A stretch of 37,203 nucleotides of DNA, taken from the NCBI GenBank assembly GCA_944381745.1, contig CALWMI010000027.1:1-37203 (forward strand), given 5' to 3'. The translations under genes were made by a program, and so were the position numbers. How positions within the stretch are numbered: the first letter of the stretch is position 1; every line of letters starts with the position of its first letter. Shown piece after piece: positions 24,200-31,906 of the stretch. The notes beneath the pieces were generated by a model, which was not told the origin of the DNA, did no database searches, and worked only from the letters and a program-made list of their open reading frames with translations. This DNA comes from an uncultured Lachnospiraceae bacterium. GTDB lineage: Bacteria > Bacillota > Clostridia > Lachnospirales > Lachnospiraceae.

Positions 24200-25150
24200 A
24201 TGAATACAACAGAAATCAACACCGTATCCCTCATCGGCCTCGGCTCCATCGGCTCCTTCTTTGCCCCCGGGCTCTTCCGCCTGCTGGGCGCGGACAATTT
24301 CCGGGTGATCGCCGGAGGAGCCCGGGCTGAGCGCCTGGAGAGGGAAGGCGTCCGCATCAATCACAAGACCTGGCATTTCCCCGTCGTCCGGCCGGAAGAG
24401 CCAGCGTCCCCCGCCGACCTTATCCTGGTGGCTGTGAAGGACACCCAGCTTGCTGCGGCGATCCAGGACATGCGCGGCCATGTGGGGGAACACACCGTCA
24501 TCCTCTCCCTGCTGAATGGCATTGACAGCGAGGAGAAGATCGGCGCGGCCTTCGGCATGGAACATATGCTCTACGCCCTCATGCGGGTGTCGGTGGGCGT
24601 GCGCCCCGAAGGCTATCTCTACGACCTCAGGAAAGGCCATGTGGAATTCGGCGAGAAGGACAACCAGACTCTCTCTCCCCGCGTCCAGGCGGTGGCCCGG
24701 CTTTTTGACAGGGCTGGGATCCCCTACAAAATTCCGGAGGACATGCTCCACGCCCTCTGGTTCAAATATCTGTGCAACATCGGGGAGAACCTGACCTGCG
24801 CCCTCCTGGGGATTCCCTTCGGAGCCTTCCGCACAAGCGAGGACGCCAACTTCATCCGCCACGCAGCCATGCGGGAGGTGGCCAGCGTGGCTGCCGCCTA
24901 CGGCGTCCATTTCACCGAGGAGGAGCTGGCCCGCCAGGATGTGGTGGTCACCCGCATCCCGGCCCTCAACAAACCGTCCACCCTCCAGGATATTGAGAAC
25001 AAGCGCCCCACCGAGATCGCCATGTTCTCCGGCACGCTCATCAAGCTGGGGGAAAAGGCCGGTGTGCCCACCCCCTTCAACCAGATGTTCTACCACGGTA
25101 TCCGGGTGCTGGAGCAGAAAAACAACGGCGATTTCCAGTTTGGCGAATAG
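24200..25150 (+). CDS. Ketopantoate reductase family protein
   Basis: 316 residues. An N-terminal NADPH loop (VSLIGLGSIGSFFAPGLFRL) and the PanE/ApbA C-terminal helical domain (LWFKYLCNIGENLTCALLGI, where the Lys and Asn fit the catalytic pair) are clear. PanE reduces 2-dehydropantoate to pantoate for CoA. Many genomes carry several paralogs with other 2-oxo acid substrates, and no pantothenate genes are nearby, so I give no symbol. AGAGGA lies seven bases before the ATG. It is monocistronic, with its own promoter and terminator. Confidence 0.9.
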   Translation: MNTTEINTVSLIGLGSIGSFFAPGLFRLLGADNFRVIAGGARAERLEREGVRINHKTWHFPVVRPEEPASPADLILVAVKDTQLAAAIQDMRGHVGEHTVILSLLNGIDSEEKIGAAFGMEHMLYALMRVSVGVRPEGYLYDLRKGHVEFGEKDNQTLSPRVQAVARLFDRAGIPYKIPEDMLHALWFKYLCNIGENLTCALLGIPFGAFRTSEDANFIRHAAMREVASVAAAYGVHFTEEELARQDVVVTRIPALNKPSTLQDIENKRPTEIAMFSGTLIKLGEKAGVPTPFNQMFYHGIRVLEQKNNGDFQFGE

Positions 25151-25160
25151 GGCGCCAGAA

Positions 25161-25190
25161 GGGGCTGTCACAGCGGGACAGCCCCTATTT
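25161..25190. terminator. Terminator shared by the reductase and YdcF genes
   Basis: GGGGCTGTC pairs perfectly with GACAGCCCC, loop ACAGCGG.. of a dozen bases or fewer, followed on the plus strand by TATTTTC. It ends the reductase transcript. The last codons and stop of the minus-strand YdcF gene lie inside the same hairpin. Confidence 0.85.
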
Positions 25191-25938
25191 TCAAATTTCC
25201 TCTCCACAAATCCACCACAAAAGTCATAAACTCCCGCACCATATAGTGGGGGAGCATCCAGCCTCCAAACGGCGCGCCCACGCCGTCCACCTCCTGGAAT
25301 CCTGCGCTTCTGGCCATCCACATGGAGCGGAACACATGGAAATTGCTGGTGACCACGGTGATTTTTCCCGTCCGGTCCCCGTAAAGCTCATAGCTGAACC
25401 CCATGTTCTCCGCCGTCGTGGAGGACTGCTCCTCCAGCCAGATCCGCTCCTCCTCAATTCCCAGCAGCGCCAGCTCCCGGCGGATGCACCCGGCCTCGCT
25501 GATCAAGTCGTCCTCCCCAGTGCCCCCGGCGGCGATGGCAGTACTCTCTGGCCTTGCCTCCAGGCATCTGGCCGCCGTCTCAATCCTCTGCCGCAGAGCC
25601 GGGCTAGGCTCATCCACCACCACGCCGCCGCCCAGGATCAGGAAGGTGCCTGCATCTTCCGGGACATCCGTCTTGCCCATCCCCCACAGCACGCCCGCCT
25701 CAAAGACGGCAAACAGCAGCAGCCACGCTCCCAGCGCCCCGGCGGCCAGCCGGACATGGAGCGGCTTTCTCCTCCCCTTCCATCTCCTGGAAGCCCACCG
25801 GAAATAGGCCCCCGCCCCGATGAACAGGACGGCGGCGGCGGGCCACACCCACAGGCCGGAGGTGTGGAAACCCGATATCCAGCCTGCCGCTGGGATATAG
25901 TAGAGAATACATGCAATTCCAAAAATATAAAACAGCAT
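25168..25938 (-). CDS. YdcF family membrane protein (DUF218)
   Basis: 256 residues. Three hydrophobic segments in the first 90 residues (ACILYYIPAAG, LWVWPAAAVLFIGAGAYF, LAAGALGAWLLLFAVFEAGV) anchor it. The DUF218 domain follows: FLILGGGVVVDEPSPALRQR, STAIAAGGTGEDDLISEAGC, then EEQSSTTAENMGFSYEL and KITVVTSNFHVFRSMWMA. Relatives such as SanA/YdcF are linked to envelope or vancomycin tolerance, and the fold binds nucleotide-like ligands; the reaction is unknown. GGAGGGG lies before the ATG. Confidence 0.92.
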   Translation of the reverse strand: MLFYIFGIACILYYIPAAGWISGFHTSGLWVWPAAAVLFIGAGAYFRWASRRWKGRRKPLHVRLAAGALGAWLLLFAVFEAGVLWGMGKTDVPEDAGTFLILGGGVVVDEPSPALRQRIETAARCLEARPESTAIAAGGTGEDDLISEAGCIRRELALLGIEEERIWLEEQSSTTAENMGFSYELYGDRTGKITVVTSNFHVFRSMWMARSAGFQEVDGVGAPFGGWMLPHYMVREFMTFVVDLWRGNLKIGAVPL

Positions 25939-26117
25939 CTGACCCCTCCGCCGTCTGTCCCCTCTTCACTGTCCGCCTTGCCTGCGCTTCCTGCCTTGCC
26001 TGTACTGCCTGCCTCGCCTGCGCTTCCTGTACAGCTGTCACAGCACCGGTATCCAAGAGGCAATCCGCCCTTGCACACCGGCACCGCCCTCGCAAGGCGA
26101 AAGCCTGCGCCGGAAAA
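25939..26117. other. Non-coding gap with short direct repeats
   Basis: Between ydcF and the fusA-like terminators. It holds two copies of GCCTGCGCTTCCTG and several GCCTTGCCTG-like units (25975-26035), plus CACCGGTATCC and CACACCGGCACC. Open frames on the minus strand across it are low-complexity shadows without ribosome sites. No gene is supported. Confidence 0.5.
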
Positions 26118-26141
26118 GGGCGCCGGGTCATACCGGCGCCC
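26118..26141 (-). terminator. Intrinsic terminator, distal, of the EF-G-like gene
   Basis: GGGCGCCGG and CCGGCGCCC pair perfectly over nine bases with a six-base loop; on the minus strand CTTTTCC follows. Confidence 0.75.
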
Positions 26142-26145
26142 TCCT

Positions 26146-26173
26146 GGCGGGAGCCGCCCCTGCGGCTCCCGCC
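26146..26173. terminator. Second hairpin after the EF-G-like gene
   Basis: GGCGGGAGCCGC pairs perfectly with GCGGCTCCCGCC around CCCT. It is a very stable 12-bp stem with no T-run. It lies 60 bases past the stop and four bases before the distal terminator in the direction of transcription. Confidence 0.7.
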
Positions 26174-26233
26174 TCTCCTATCTTTCCCTAAATGCCGCCT
26201 AAGCAGCCATAAAACAAGGTTCCCTCTTCTATC

Positions 26234-28312
26234 CTACTCTGCCTGCGCAGCCCTGGCTTCGATCTCCTTCTGCTGTACCTCCGCAGGAGCCTGCTCGTAG
26301 CGGGCGAACTCATAAGAGAACGTTCCCCGTCCTCCGGTCATGGACCGCAGATCTGTGCAGTAGCCATAGAGCTCCATCGTCGGGATATCTGCCTCGATCA
26401 CCTGCTTGCCGCCTGCAATGGGGTTCATTCCCAGGACGCGCCCTCTCCTCTTATTCAGGTCGCCCATCACATCTCCTGTGTAGGCATCCGGAACCGTCAC
26501 CTTCAGCGAGGAGATAGGCTCCAGCAGCACCGGGGATGCCTCCATAAATCCCTTCTTGAACGCCTGGATCGTGGCCATCTTGAACGCCATCTCGGAGGAG
26601 TCTACCGGATGGTAGCTTCCGTCGTAGAGCACAGCCTTCACGCCCACCACCGGATAGCCGGCCAGCGGTCCCTTCTGGACAGATTCCTGAAGCCCCTTCT
26701 CCACAGCCGGGAAGTAGTTCTTGGGCACTGCCCCGCCCACAACCATCTGCTCAAAGGTGTAAGGCGTATCCAAGTCGCCCAGAGGCTCAAATGTCATCTT
26801 GACATGGCCGTACTGCCCGTGGCCGCCGGACTGCTTCTTATATTTGGACTCCACGTCCGCTTTCTTGCGGATCGTCTCGCGGAAGGCCACGCTGGGCCTG
26901 CTCAGCTCCACGTCCACCTTATATTTCTCCTTCAGCTTGCTCACCACGATGTCCAGCTGCTGGTCTCCCATGCCGTACAGCAGTGTCTGGCGGTTCTCCG
27001 CGTCGTTGACGCTGCGCAGCGTCAGATCCTCGTTCATCATCTTGGCCAGCGCCTGGGAAATCTTATCCTCGTCTCCCTTGTTCACCGCGCGGTAGCGCTT
27101 GTAGGTATACGGGACAGAGATCTCTGTCCTGCCGTAGCGCACCGGCGTGGCCTTCGTGGACAGGGTATCCCCGGTCTTCGCATCCGACAGCTTGGCGATG
27201 GCGCCGATATCGCCAGCGTGCAGCTCCTTGACCTCCTCCGGCTTATTGCCCCGCAGGATATAGAGCTTGCTGATCTTCTCCTCGCTGTCTGTATCCGAGT
27301 CATAGAGGGTATCGTCGCTCTTAAACACGCCGGAGCAAACCTTTATCAGCGAGTACTTGCCGATGAACGGGTCCACGATGGTCTTAAAAATATAGGCGGA
27401 TTTCGCCTTGGAAAAATCATAGTTCGCCGCAAAAATCTCATTGGTCTTCAAGTTGATGCCTGCGCACTCCCTCTTGTCCGGGCTGGGGAACAGCTCCACA
27501 ATATCGTTGAGCAGGTTGTCGATGTTGCGCACCTCTGTGTTGGATCCCATGGACACCGGCACAATGCTTCCGTCGGTCACATTGAAGGTCATGGCCGCGC
27601 GGATCTCGCTCACCGAGAACTCATCCCCGGCAAAGTAGCGCTCCATAAATTCCTCGCTTGTCTCCGCCACCGCGTCCATCATCGCCTCGCGGCAGATATC
27701 CAGGTTCTCGCGGCAGTAATCCGGTATCTCGCACTCTTCCTTCTTGCCTGCGCCGGTAAACCTTCTTCCAGCCATCTTCATGACATTGATGTAGCCGACA
27801 AACTTCTCGTTCTCGCGGATGGGCTGATAGAACGGGGCGATCTTCTTGCCGTAGAGCTCCGTCAGCTTCTCCACCACTTCCCGGAAGCTTGCGTTGTCCA
27901 CGTCCATATCCGTCACGAAGAACATTCTGGGCAGCTTGTATTTCTCACACATCTCCCACGCTTTCTCCGTGCCGACCTCCACGCCTGCCTTGCCGGATAC
28001 GACGATCACCGCCGCGTCCGCAGCCGCCACTGCCTCTTCTACCTCCCCGACAAAGTCAAAATACCCAGGAGTATCCAGCAGGTTGATCTTGCACCCGTTC
28101 CACTCCAGCGGGATGACCGATGTGCTGATCGAAAACTTTCTCTTGATTTCCTCTTTATCGTAATCGCTGATCGTATTCCCGTCTGCCACCTTCCCCATCC
28201 GGGTCGTGTAGCCGGACACATAAGCCATAGCTTCCGCGAGGCTGGTCTTGCCGCACCCGCCGTGTCCCAGGAGAACCACATTCCTGATTTTGTCTGTCGT
28301 GTAAGCGTTCAT
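26234..28312 (-). CDS. Elongation factor G-like GTPase (EF-G paralog)
   Basis: 692 residues from ATG at 28312 (GGAGGAATTCAT before it). All EF-G domains are present, from the P-loop GHGGCGKT (16-23) through domain IV (GGHGQYGHVKMTFEPL, then PVDSSEMAFKMATIQAFKKG) to domain V (MTGGRGTFSYEFARYEQAP). It departs from housekeeping EF-G in the switch: DTPGY at 80-84 replaces DTPGH, and the guanine-specificity NKMD is TDMD at 134-137. These changes are typical of the FusA2/EF-G-2 group, whose role is unclear. It is transcribed alone, without rpsL, rpsG or tuf. Confidence 0.93.
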   Translation of the reverse strand: MNAYTTDKIRNVVLLGHGGCGKTSLAEAMAYVSGYTTRMGKVADGNTISDYDKEEIKRKFSISTSVIPLEWNGCKINLLDTPGYFDFVGEVEEAVAAADAAVIVVSGKAGVEVGTEKAWEMCEKYKLPRMFFVTDMDVDNASFREVVEKLTELYGKKIAPFYQPIRENEKFVGYINVMKMAGRRFTGAGKKEECEIPDYCRENLDICREAMMDAVAETSEEFMERYFAGDEFSVSEIRAAMTFNVTDGSIVPVSMGSNTEVRNIDNLLNDIVELFPSPDKRECAGINLKTNEIFAANYDFSKAKSAYIFKTIVDPFIGKYSLIKVCSGVFKSDDTLYDSDTDSEEKISKLYILRGNKPEEVKELHAGDIGAIAKLSDAKTGDTLSTKATPVRYGRTEISVPYTYKRYRAVNKGDEDKISQALAKMMNEDLTLRSVNDAENRQTLLYGMGDQQLDIVVSKLKEKYKVDVELSRPSVAFRETIRKKADVESKYKKQSGGHGQYGHVKMTFEPLGDLDTPYTFEQMVVGGAVPKNYFPAVEKGLQESVQKGPLAGYPVVGVKAVLYDGSYHPVDSSEMAFKMATIQAFKKGFMEASPVLLEPISSLKVTVPDAYTGDVMGDLNKRRGRVLGMNPIAGGKQVIEADIPTMELYGYCTDLRSMTGGRGTFSYEFARYEQAPAEVQQKEIEARAAQAE

Positions 28313-28399
28313 ATGAATTCCTCCAATGCGATATATTATGGATCCGCCGCTGATAGCGGCCATTAGGCCATTACAATTACCCTCTGTCCCCATGGGTAT

Positions 28400-28428
28400 A
28401 TTCTACTAAAATATTCACAATTTTACAA
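28400..28428 (-). promoter_or_regulatory. Promoter of the EF-G-like gene
   Basis: Minus strand: TTGTAA (28423-28428), 17 bases, TAGAAT (28400-28405). Predicted start near 28393, giving a leader of about 80 bases. Confidence 0.65.
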
Positions 28429-28557
28429 GTATTTTATGAAAATATAACAATATTTATTCCCCTCTTTTTTCTTTCTTTGACCTATTTTGACAGTTCTTCC
28501 GCAGATGCCCAGCATGTTTCCTCCTCTTTTTACTTTTTCACTTTAAATTGATATAGT
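28429..28557. other. AT-rich intergenic region upstream of tyrA
   Basis: Divergent gap between the EF-G-like gene and tyrA. It is strongly AT-rich with T-runs and no gene. The only recognisable elements are the two promoters listed at its edges. Confidence 0.5.
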
Positions 28558-28558
28558 A

Positions 28559-28587
28559 TTGACAGTTCCTGCGGGAGGAATTAGAAT
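28559..28587 (+). promoter_or_regulatory. Promoter of tyrA-aroA
   Basis: TTGACA (28559-28564), 17 bases, TAGAAT (28582-28587). The -35 box is perfect. The predicted start lies near 28594, about 22 bases before the start codon. Confidence 0.8.
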
Positions 28588-28615
28588 ACTGAGAGAAGAA
28601 AGAGAGGGCAAGACT

Positions 28616-29719
28616 ATGGCAGTTCCATTTCAGACGGTGGGATTGATCGGCCTGGGCCTCATCGGAGGCTCGCTGGCACGCTCCATCCGCGCCCATTATC
28701 CCGATACACAGATCTGCGCCTACGACACAGACCTGAACAATTTAACCCAGGCGCTGGCACAGGGCGTGATCAACACCGCCTGCACGGAGGCGGACGCCGC
28801 TTTTGCCTCCTGCTCCCTGGTCATTCTGTGCGCCCCGGTACAGGCAAACGAGTCCTATCTCCCGGCGCTGAAAAACATCTGTTCCCCGGACTGCCTGATC
28901 TCCGACGTGGGAAGCGTCAAATCCGGCATCCACAAGGCGGTGAAGGCGCTGGGGCTTGAACGGCAGTTCATCGGCGGGCACCCCATGGCCGGCTCGGAGA
29001 AGAGCGGCTACGCCTCCTCCAGCGACCATCTGCTGGAGAACGCTTACTATATCCTCACTGCCTGTGAGGAGACGCCGGGAGAGCGGCTGGCAGCTTTCTC
29101 CTCCTATGTGCAGTCCCTGGGGGCCATCCCCCTCCTATGCTCCTGTGCGGAGCATGACCACATTGTGGCCGCCGTCAGCCACCTGCCCCACCTGATCGCC
29201 GCCAGCCTGGTGGATCTTGTACGGGCACAGGACAGCCCGGATGAGAAGATGAAGATGATCGCCGCAGGAGGCTTCAAGGATATCACCCGCATCGCCTCCT
29301 CCTCCCCTGTCATGTGGGAGCAGATCTGCATGCTCAACGAGCAACCGATCGAGGAGATGCTGGACGCCTACATCCAGTCTCTGTGCCGGATTAAGAGCCA
29401 GCTGTGCAGCCACAGCAGCGGAGCCATCCGCCAGCTCTTCGAGACATCCCGGGATTACCGGGACAGCCTTCCCTCCTCCGCCTCCGGGCCGCTTGCCCGG
29501 GTGTACGCCATCTACTGCGATATCATCGACGAGGCCGGAGGGATCGCCATCATCGCCACAATCCTGGCCAGCAAGAATATCAGCATCAAGAACATCGGCA
29601 TCATCCACAACCGCTCCTTCGAGGAGGGAGTGCTGCGCATCGAGTTCTACGAGGAGGACGCCTGCCGCCTGGCCGCTTCCCTCCTGAAGAAATACCGCTA
29701 CACCGTATACGAAATATAA
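28616..29719 (+). CDS. tyrA: Prephenate dehydrogenase with ACT domain
   Basis: 367 residues from ATG at 28616. It oxidises and decarboxylates prephenate to 4-hydroxyphenylpyruvate for tyrosine. The Rossmann loop VGLIGLGLIGGSLA and the motifs DVGSVKSGIHKAV, FIGGHPMAGSEKSGY and AVSHLPHLIAASLV mark the TyrA core. The last 70 residues, from GGIAIIATILASKNISIKNI on, form an ACT domain, which suggests feedback control by tyrosine. GAGGG lies about eight bases before the start. aroA starts 23 bases after its stop, on the same transcript. Confidence 0.95.
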   Translation: MAVPFQTVGLIGLGLIGGSLARSIRAHYPDTQICAYDTDLNNLTQALAQGVINTACTEADAAFASCSLVILCAPVQANESYLPALKNICSPDCLISDVGSVKSGIHKAVKALGLERQFIGGHPMAGSEKSGYASSSDHLLENAYYILTACEETPGERLAAFSSYVQSLGAIPLLCSCAEHDHIVAAVSHLPHLIAASLVDLVRAQDSPDEKMKMIAAGGFKDITRIASSSPVMWEQICMLNEQPIEEMLDAYIQSLCRIKSQLCSHSSGAIRQLFETSRDYRDSLPSSASGPLARVYAIYCDIIDEAGGIAIIATILASKNISIKNIGIIHNRSFEEGVLRIEFYEEDACRLAASLLKKYRYTVYEI

Positions 29720-29742
29720 AAGAGAAAAGGAGCCATCAAGCT

Positions 29743-31020
29743 ATGGATTTTCACAAAGTATCCCATCTGGCCGGGGAGATTGCCGTCCCCGGCGACAAAT
29801 CCGTCTCCCACCGCGCCGTCATGCTGGGCGCCCTGGCCTCAGGCACGACGGAAATCACCAATTTCCTGCAGGGGGCAGACTGCCTGTCCACCATCGGCTG
29901 CTTCCGCCATATGGGCGTCTCCGTCCGCCAGCAGGACGGCCGCGTCCTGGTGGATGGCGTGGGCCTGCACGGGCTGCGCGCCCCGTCCCAGCCGCTGGAT
30001 GTGGGCAACAGCGGGACGACCGCCCGCCTCCTGAGCGGTATCCTGGCAGGCCAGCCCTTCCGGAGCTGCCTGACGGGCGATGCCTCCATCCAGAGGCGGC
30101 CGATGAAACGCATCATGGACCCCCTGTCCCAGATGGGTGCCCGTGTGGAAAGCCAGGCGGGCAACAGCTGCCTGCCCTTGGAGATCACAGGCGGGAAGCT
30201 TCACGGCATCCGCTACCAGTCCCCTGTGGCCTCCGCCCAGGTGAAATCCTGCGTCCTGCTGGCCGGGCTCTACGGGGACAGCCCCACCAGCGTCACGGAG
30301 CCTTCCCTGTCCCGCGACCACTCAGAGCGGATGCTCTCCTACTTCGGCGCGGATGTGCGCTCGGAGGGGACGACAGCCACCATCGCTCCCGCCCCCACCC
30401 TCGCCGCCCAGAAGGTGCAGGTGCCCGGGGACATCTCCTCCGCCGCCTATTTCCTGGCCGCCGGGCTGATCGTCCCCCACGCGGAAATCCTGCTGCGCAA
30501 CGTGGGGGTCAACCCCACCCGCGACGGCATGCTGCGGGTGCTGGAGGCCATGGGAGCCTCCCTGGAATACGTCTCCCGGTACCAAGACGGAGCAGAGCCT
30601 GCCGCCGATATCCTGGTGCGCCCTTCCTCCCTGCGGGGGACGGTGATCGAGGGCTCCCTCATTCCCTCCCTCATCGACGAAATCCCCATCCTGGCCGTCC
30701 TGGCCTGCTTCGCCCAGGGCCGCACCGTCATCCGGGACGCCCAGGAGCTGAAGGTCACGGAATCCAACCGCATCGAGACGGTGACGGAAAACCTGCGGGC
30801 CATGGGCGCCCATGTGCAGCCCACCCAGGACGGCATGGTCATTGACGGCGGCTATCCGCTGCACGGCGCAGCCCTGGACAGCCATATGGATCACCGGATC
30901 GCCATGTCCTTCGCGGTGGCCGCCCTGGCCTGCGAGGGGACGACCTCCATCAAGGATGCCCAGTGCGTAGATATCTCCTATCCCAGCTTCTACGACGACC
31001 TGAAGCGGCTCTCCAGGTGA
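29743..31020 (+). CDS. aroA: 3-phosphoshikimate 1-carboxyvinyltransferase (EPSP synthase)
   Basis: 425 residues from ATG at 29743 (AGGAG ten bases before). It makes EPSP from shikimate-3-phosphate and PEP, two steps before prephenate. Key blocks: GEIAVPGDKSVSHRAVMLGA (Lys and Ser for both substrates), PLDVGNSGTTARLLSGIL, SGDASIQRRPMKR-like GDASIQRRPMKRIM, and late DEIPILAVLACFAQG then ESNRIETVTENLRAMG. A longer upstream frame overlaps tyrA and is a shadow. The 3' end overlaps the RluA gene of the opposite strand by 31 bases. Confidence 0.97.
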   Translation: MDFHKVSHLAGEIAVPGDKSVSHRAVMLGALASGTTEITNFLQGADCLSTIGCFRHMGVSVRQQDGRVLVDGVGLHGLRAPSQPLDVGNSGTTARLLSGILAGQPFRSCLTGDASIQRRPMKRIMDPLSQMGARVESQAGNSCLPLEITGGKLHGIRYQSPVASAQVKSCVLLAGLYGDSPTSVTEPSLSRDHSERMLSYFGADVRSEGTTATIAPAPTLAAQKVQVPGDISSAAYFLAAGLIVPHAEILLRNVGVNPTRDGMLRVLEAMGASLEYVSRYQDGAEPAADILVRPSSLRGTVIEGSLIPSLIDEIPILAVLACFAQGRTVIRDAQELKVTESNRIETVTENLRAMGAHVQPTQDGMVIDGGYPLHGAALDSHMDHRIAMSFAVAALACEGTTSIKDAQCVDISYPSFYDDLKRLSR

Positions 31021-31904
31021 GCGCACAGCTCTAGGGGCTCCCCGGTGAAGGGATGGCGGAAGGCAAGCTTCCAGGCGTGCAGGCACAGCCTGTCCTGCCC
31101 GCAGCCAAAGCCCCGGCCAGAGCTGCAGGCCGAACCATAGAGGGCGTCCCCCACAAGGGGATGCCCCAGGCAGGACAGGTGCGCCCGTATCTGGTGCATC
31201 CGCCCTGTCTCAATCCGGCATTCCAGCAGGCTTGAGCCCTCCCGCTCCTCCAGCACCCGGTACCAAGTCTTCGCATACTTTCCCCGCTCCGATATCTGCA
31301 CCCGCAGCGGGAAATCTGGATCCTGCAGGATGGGCCGGCAGATCTCCCCTTCTTTTTCTTCCATATGCCCCTGTACAAGGGCCAGATAGGTTTTCCTGAG
31401 CCGCCCTTCCCGCCGCTGCCTGGCCAGGGACGCCGCCGCCGCCCGGCTCTTGGCCGCCAGCAGCACACCGGACGTCTCCTTGTCCAGCCTCCCGGCCAGG
31501 CGGATGGGAACCTCCTCTCCCGTCTCCTGCAGGAGATGCCAGGCCATGCGGTTGGCCGCCGTATCCTCCACATGGACGCCAGACGGATGCGACACAAGAC
31601 CTGCCGGCTTGTCGATGGCCAGCAGGTCTTCGTCTTCATACAGGATGGCAAGCGCCCCTTCCACAGGGGCAAGCCGCCCGCCTCCCCTCCCGCCCCCGGC
31701 CTGCCCCAGGTTCACCTGGAGCAGGTTGCCGGCCAGCAAGGGCGCGTTGGCATACGCCGTCCTCCCGTTCAGAAGGATGCCGTCCTCCCGGAACTTGGCT
31801 CTCCCAATCTCCCGGTCGGTGAGGCCGAAGCGCTTTCGCAGATAGCCCCGCACGGTCATCCCCTCGTCTTCTTTTCCAATGTAAGCCTCCAGCGTCTTTC
31901 GCAT
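30990..31904 (-). CDS. RluA family pseudouridine synthase
   Basis: 304 residues. An S4-like N-terminal segment (VRGYLRKRFGLTDREIGRAK) precedes the catalytic domain, with LLAIDKPAGLVSHPSGVH, the catalytic aspartate D141 in AGRLDKETSGVLLAAKS (usually HRLD; here GRLD) and the late block ETGRMHQIRAHLSCLGHPLV. It isomerises uridines in rRNA or tRNA; the exact site is not clear. It starts two bases after the sensor-kinase stop, with AAGGAAGGATAGAG before the ATG, so it is the last gene of that operon. Confidence 0.93.
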   Translation of the reverse strand: MRKTLEAYIGKEDEGMTVRGYLRKRFGLTDREIGRAKFREDGILLNGRTAYANAPLLAGNLLQVNLGQAGGGRGGGRLAPVEGALAILYEDEDLLAIDKPAGLVSHPSGVHVEDTAANRMAWHLLQETGEEVPIRLAGRLDKETSGVLLAAKSRAAAASLARQRREGRLRKTYLALVQGHMEEKEGEICRPILQDPDFPLRVQISERGKYAKTWYRVLEEREGSSLLECRIETGRMHQIRAHLSCLGHPLVGDALYGSACSSGRGFGCGQDRLCLHAWKLAFRHPFTGEPLELCAHLESRFRSS

Positions 31905-31906
31905 CT

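Noticed and set aside
25939..26131. Minus-strand repetitive frame (Ala/Gln/Arg or Gly/Ser/Lys rich) before ydcF
   Set aside because: No ribosome site at its start and both candidate frames run into ydcF out of frame; better seen as repetitive intergenic DNA.
26609..28366. 585-codon open frame on the plus strand opposite the EF-G-like gene
   Set aside because: It mirrors a strongly conserved gene, has no family signature and exists because GC-rich codons leave few stops on the opposite strand.
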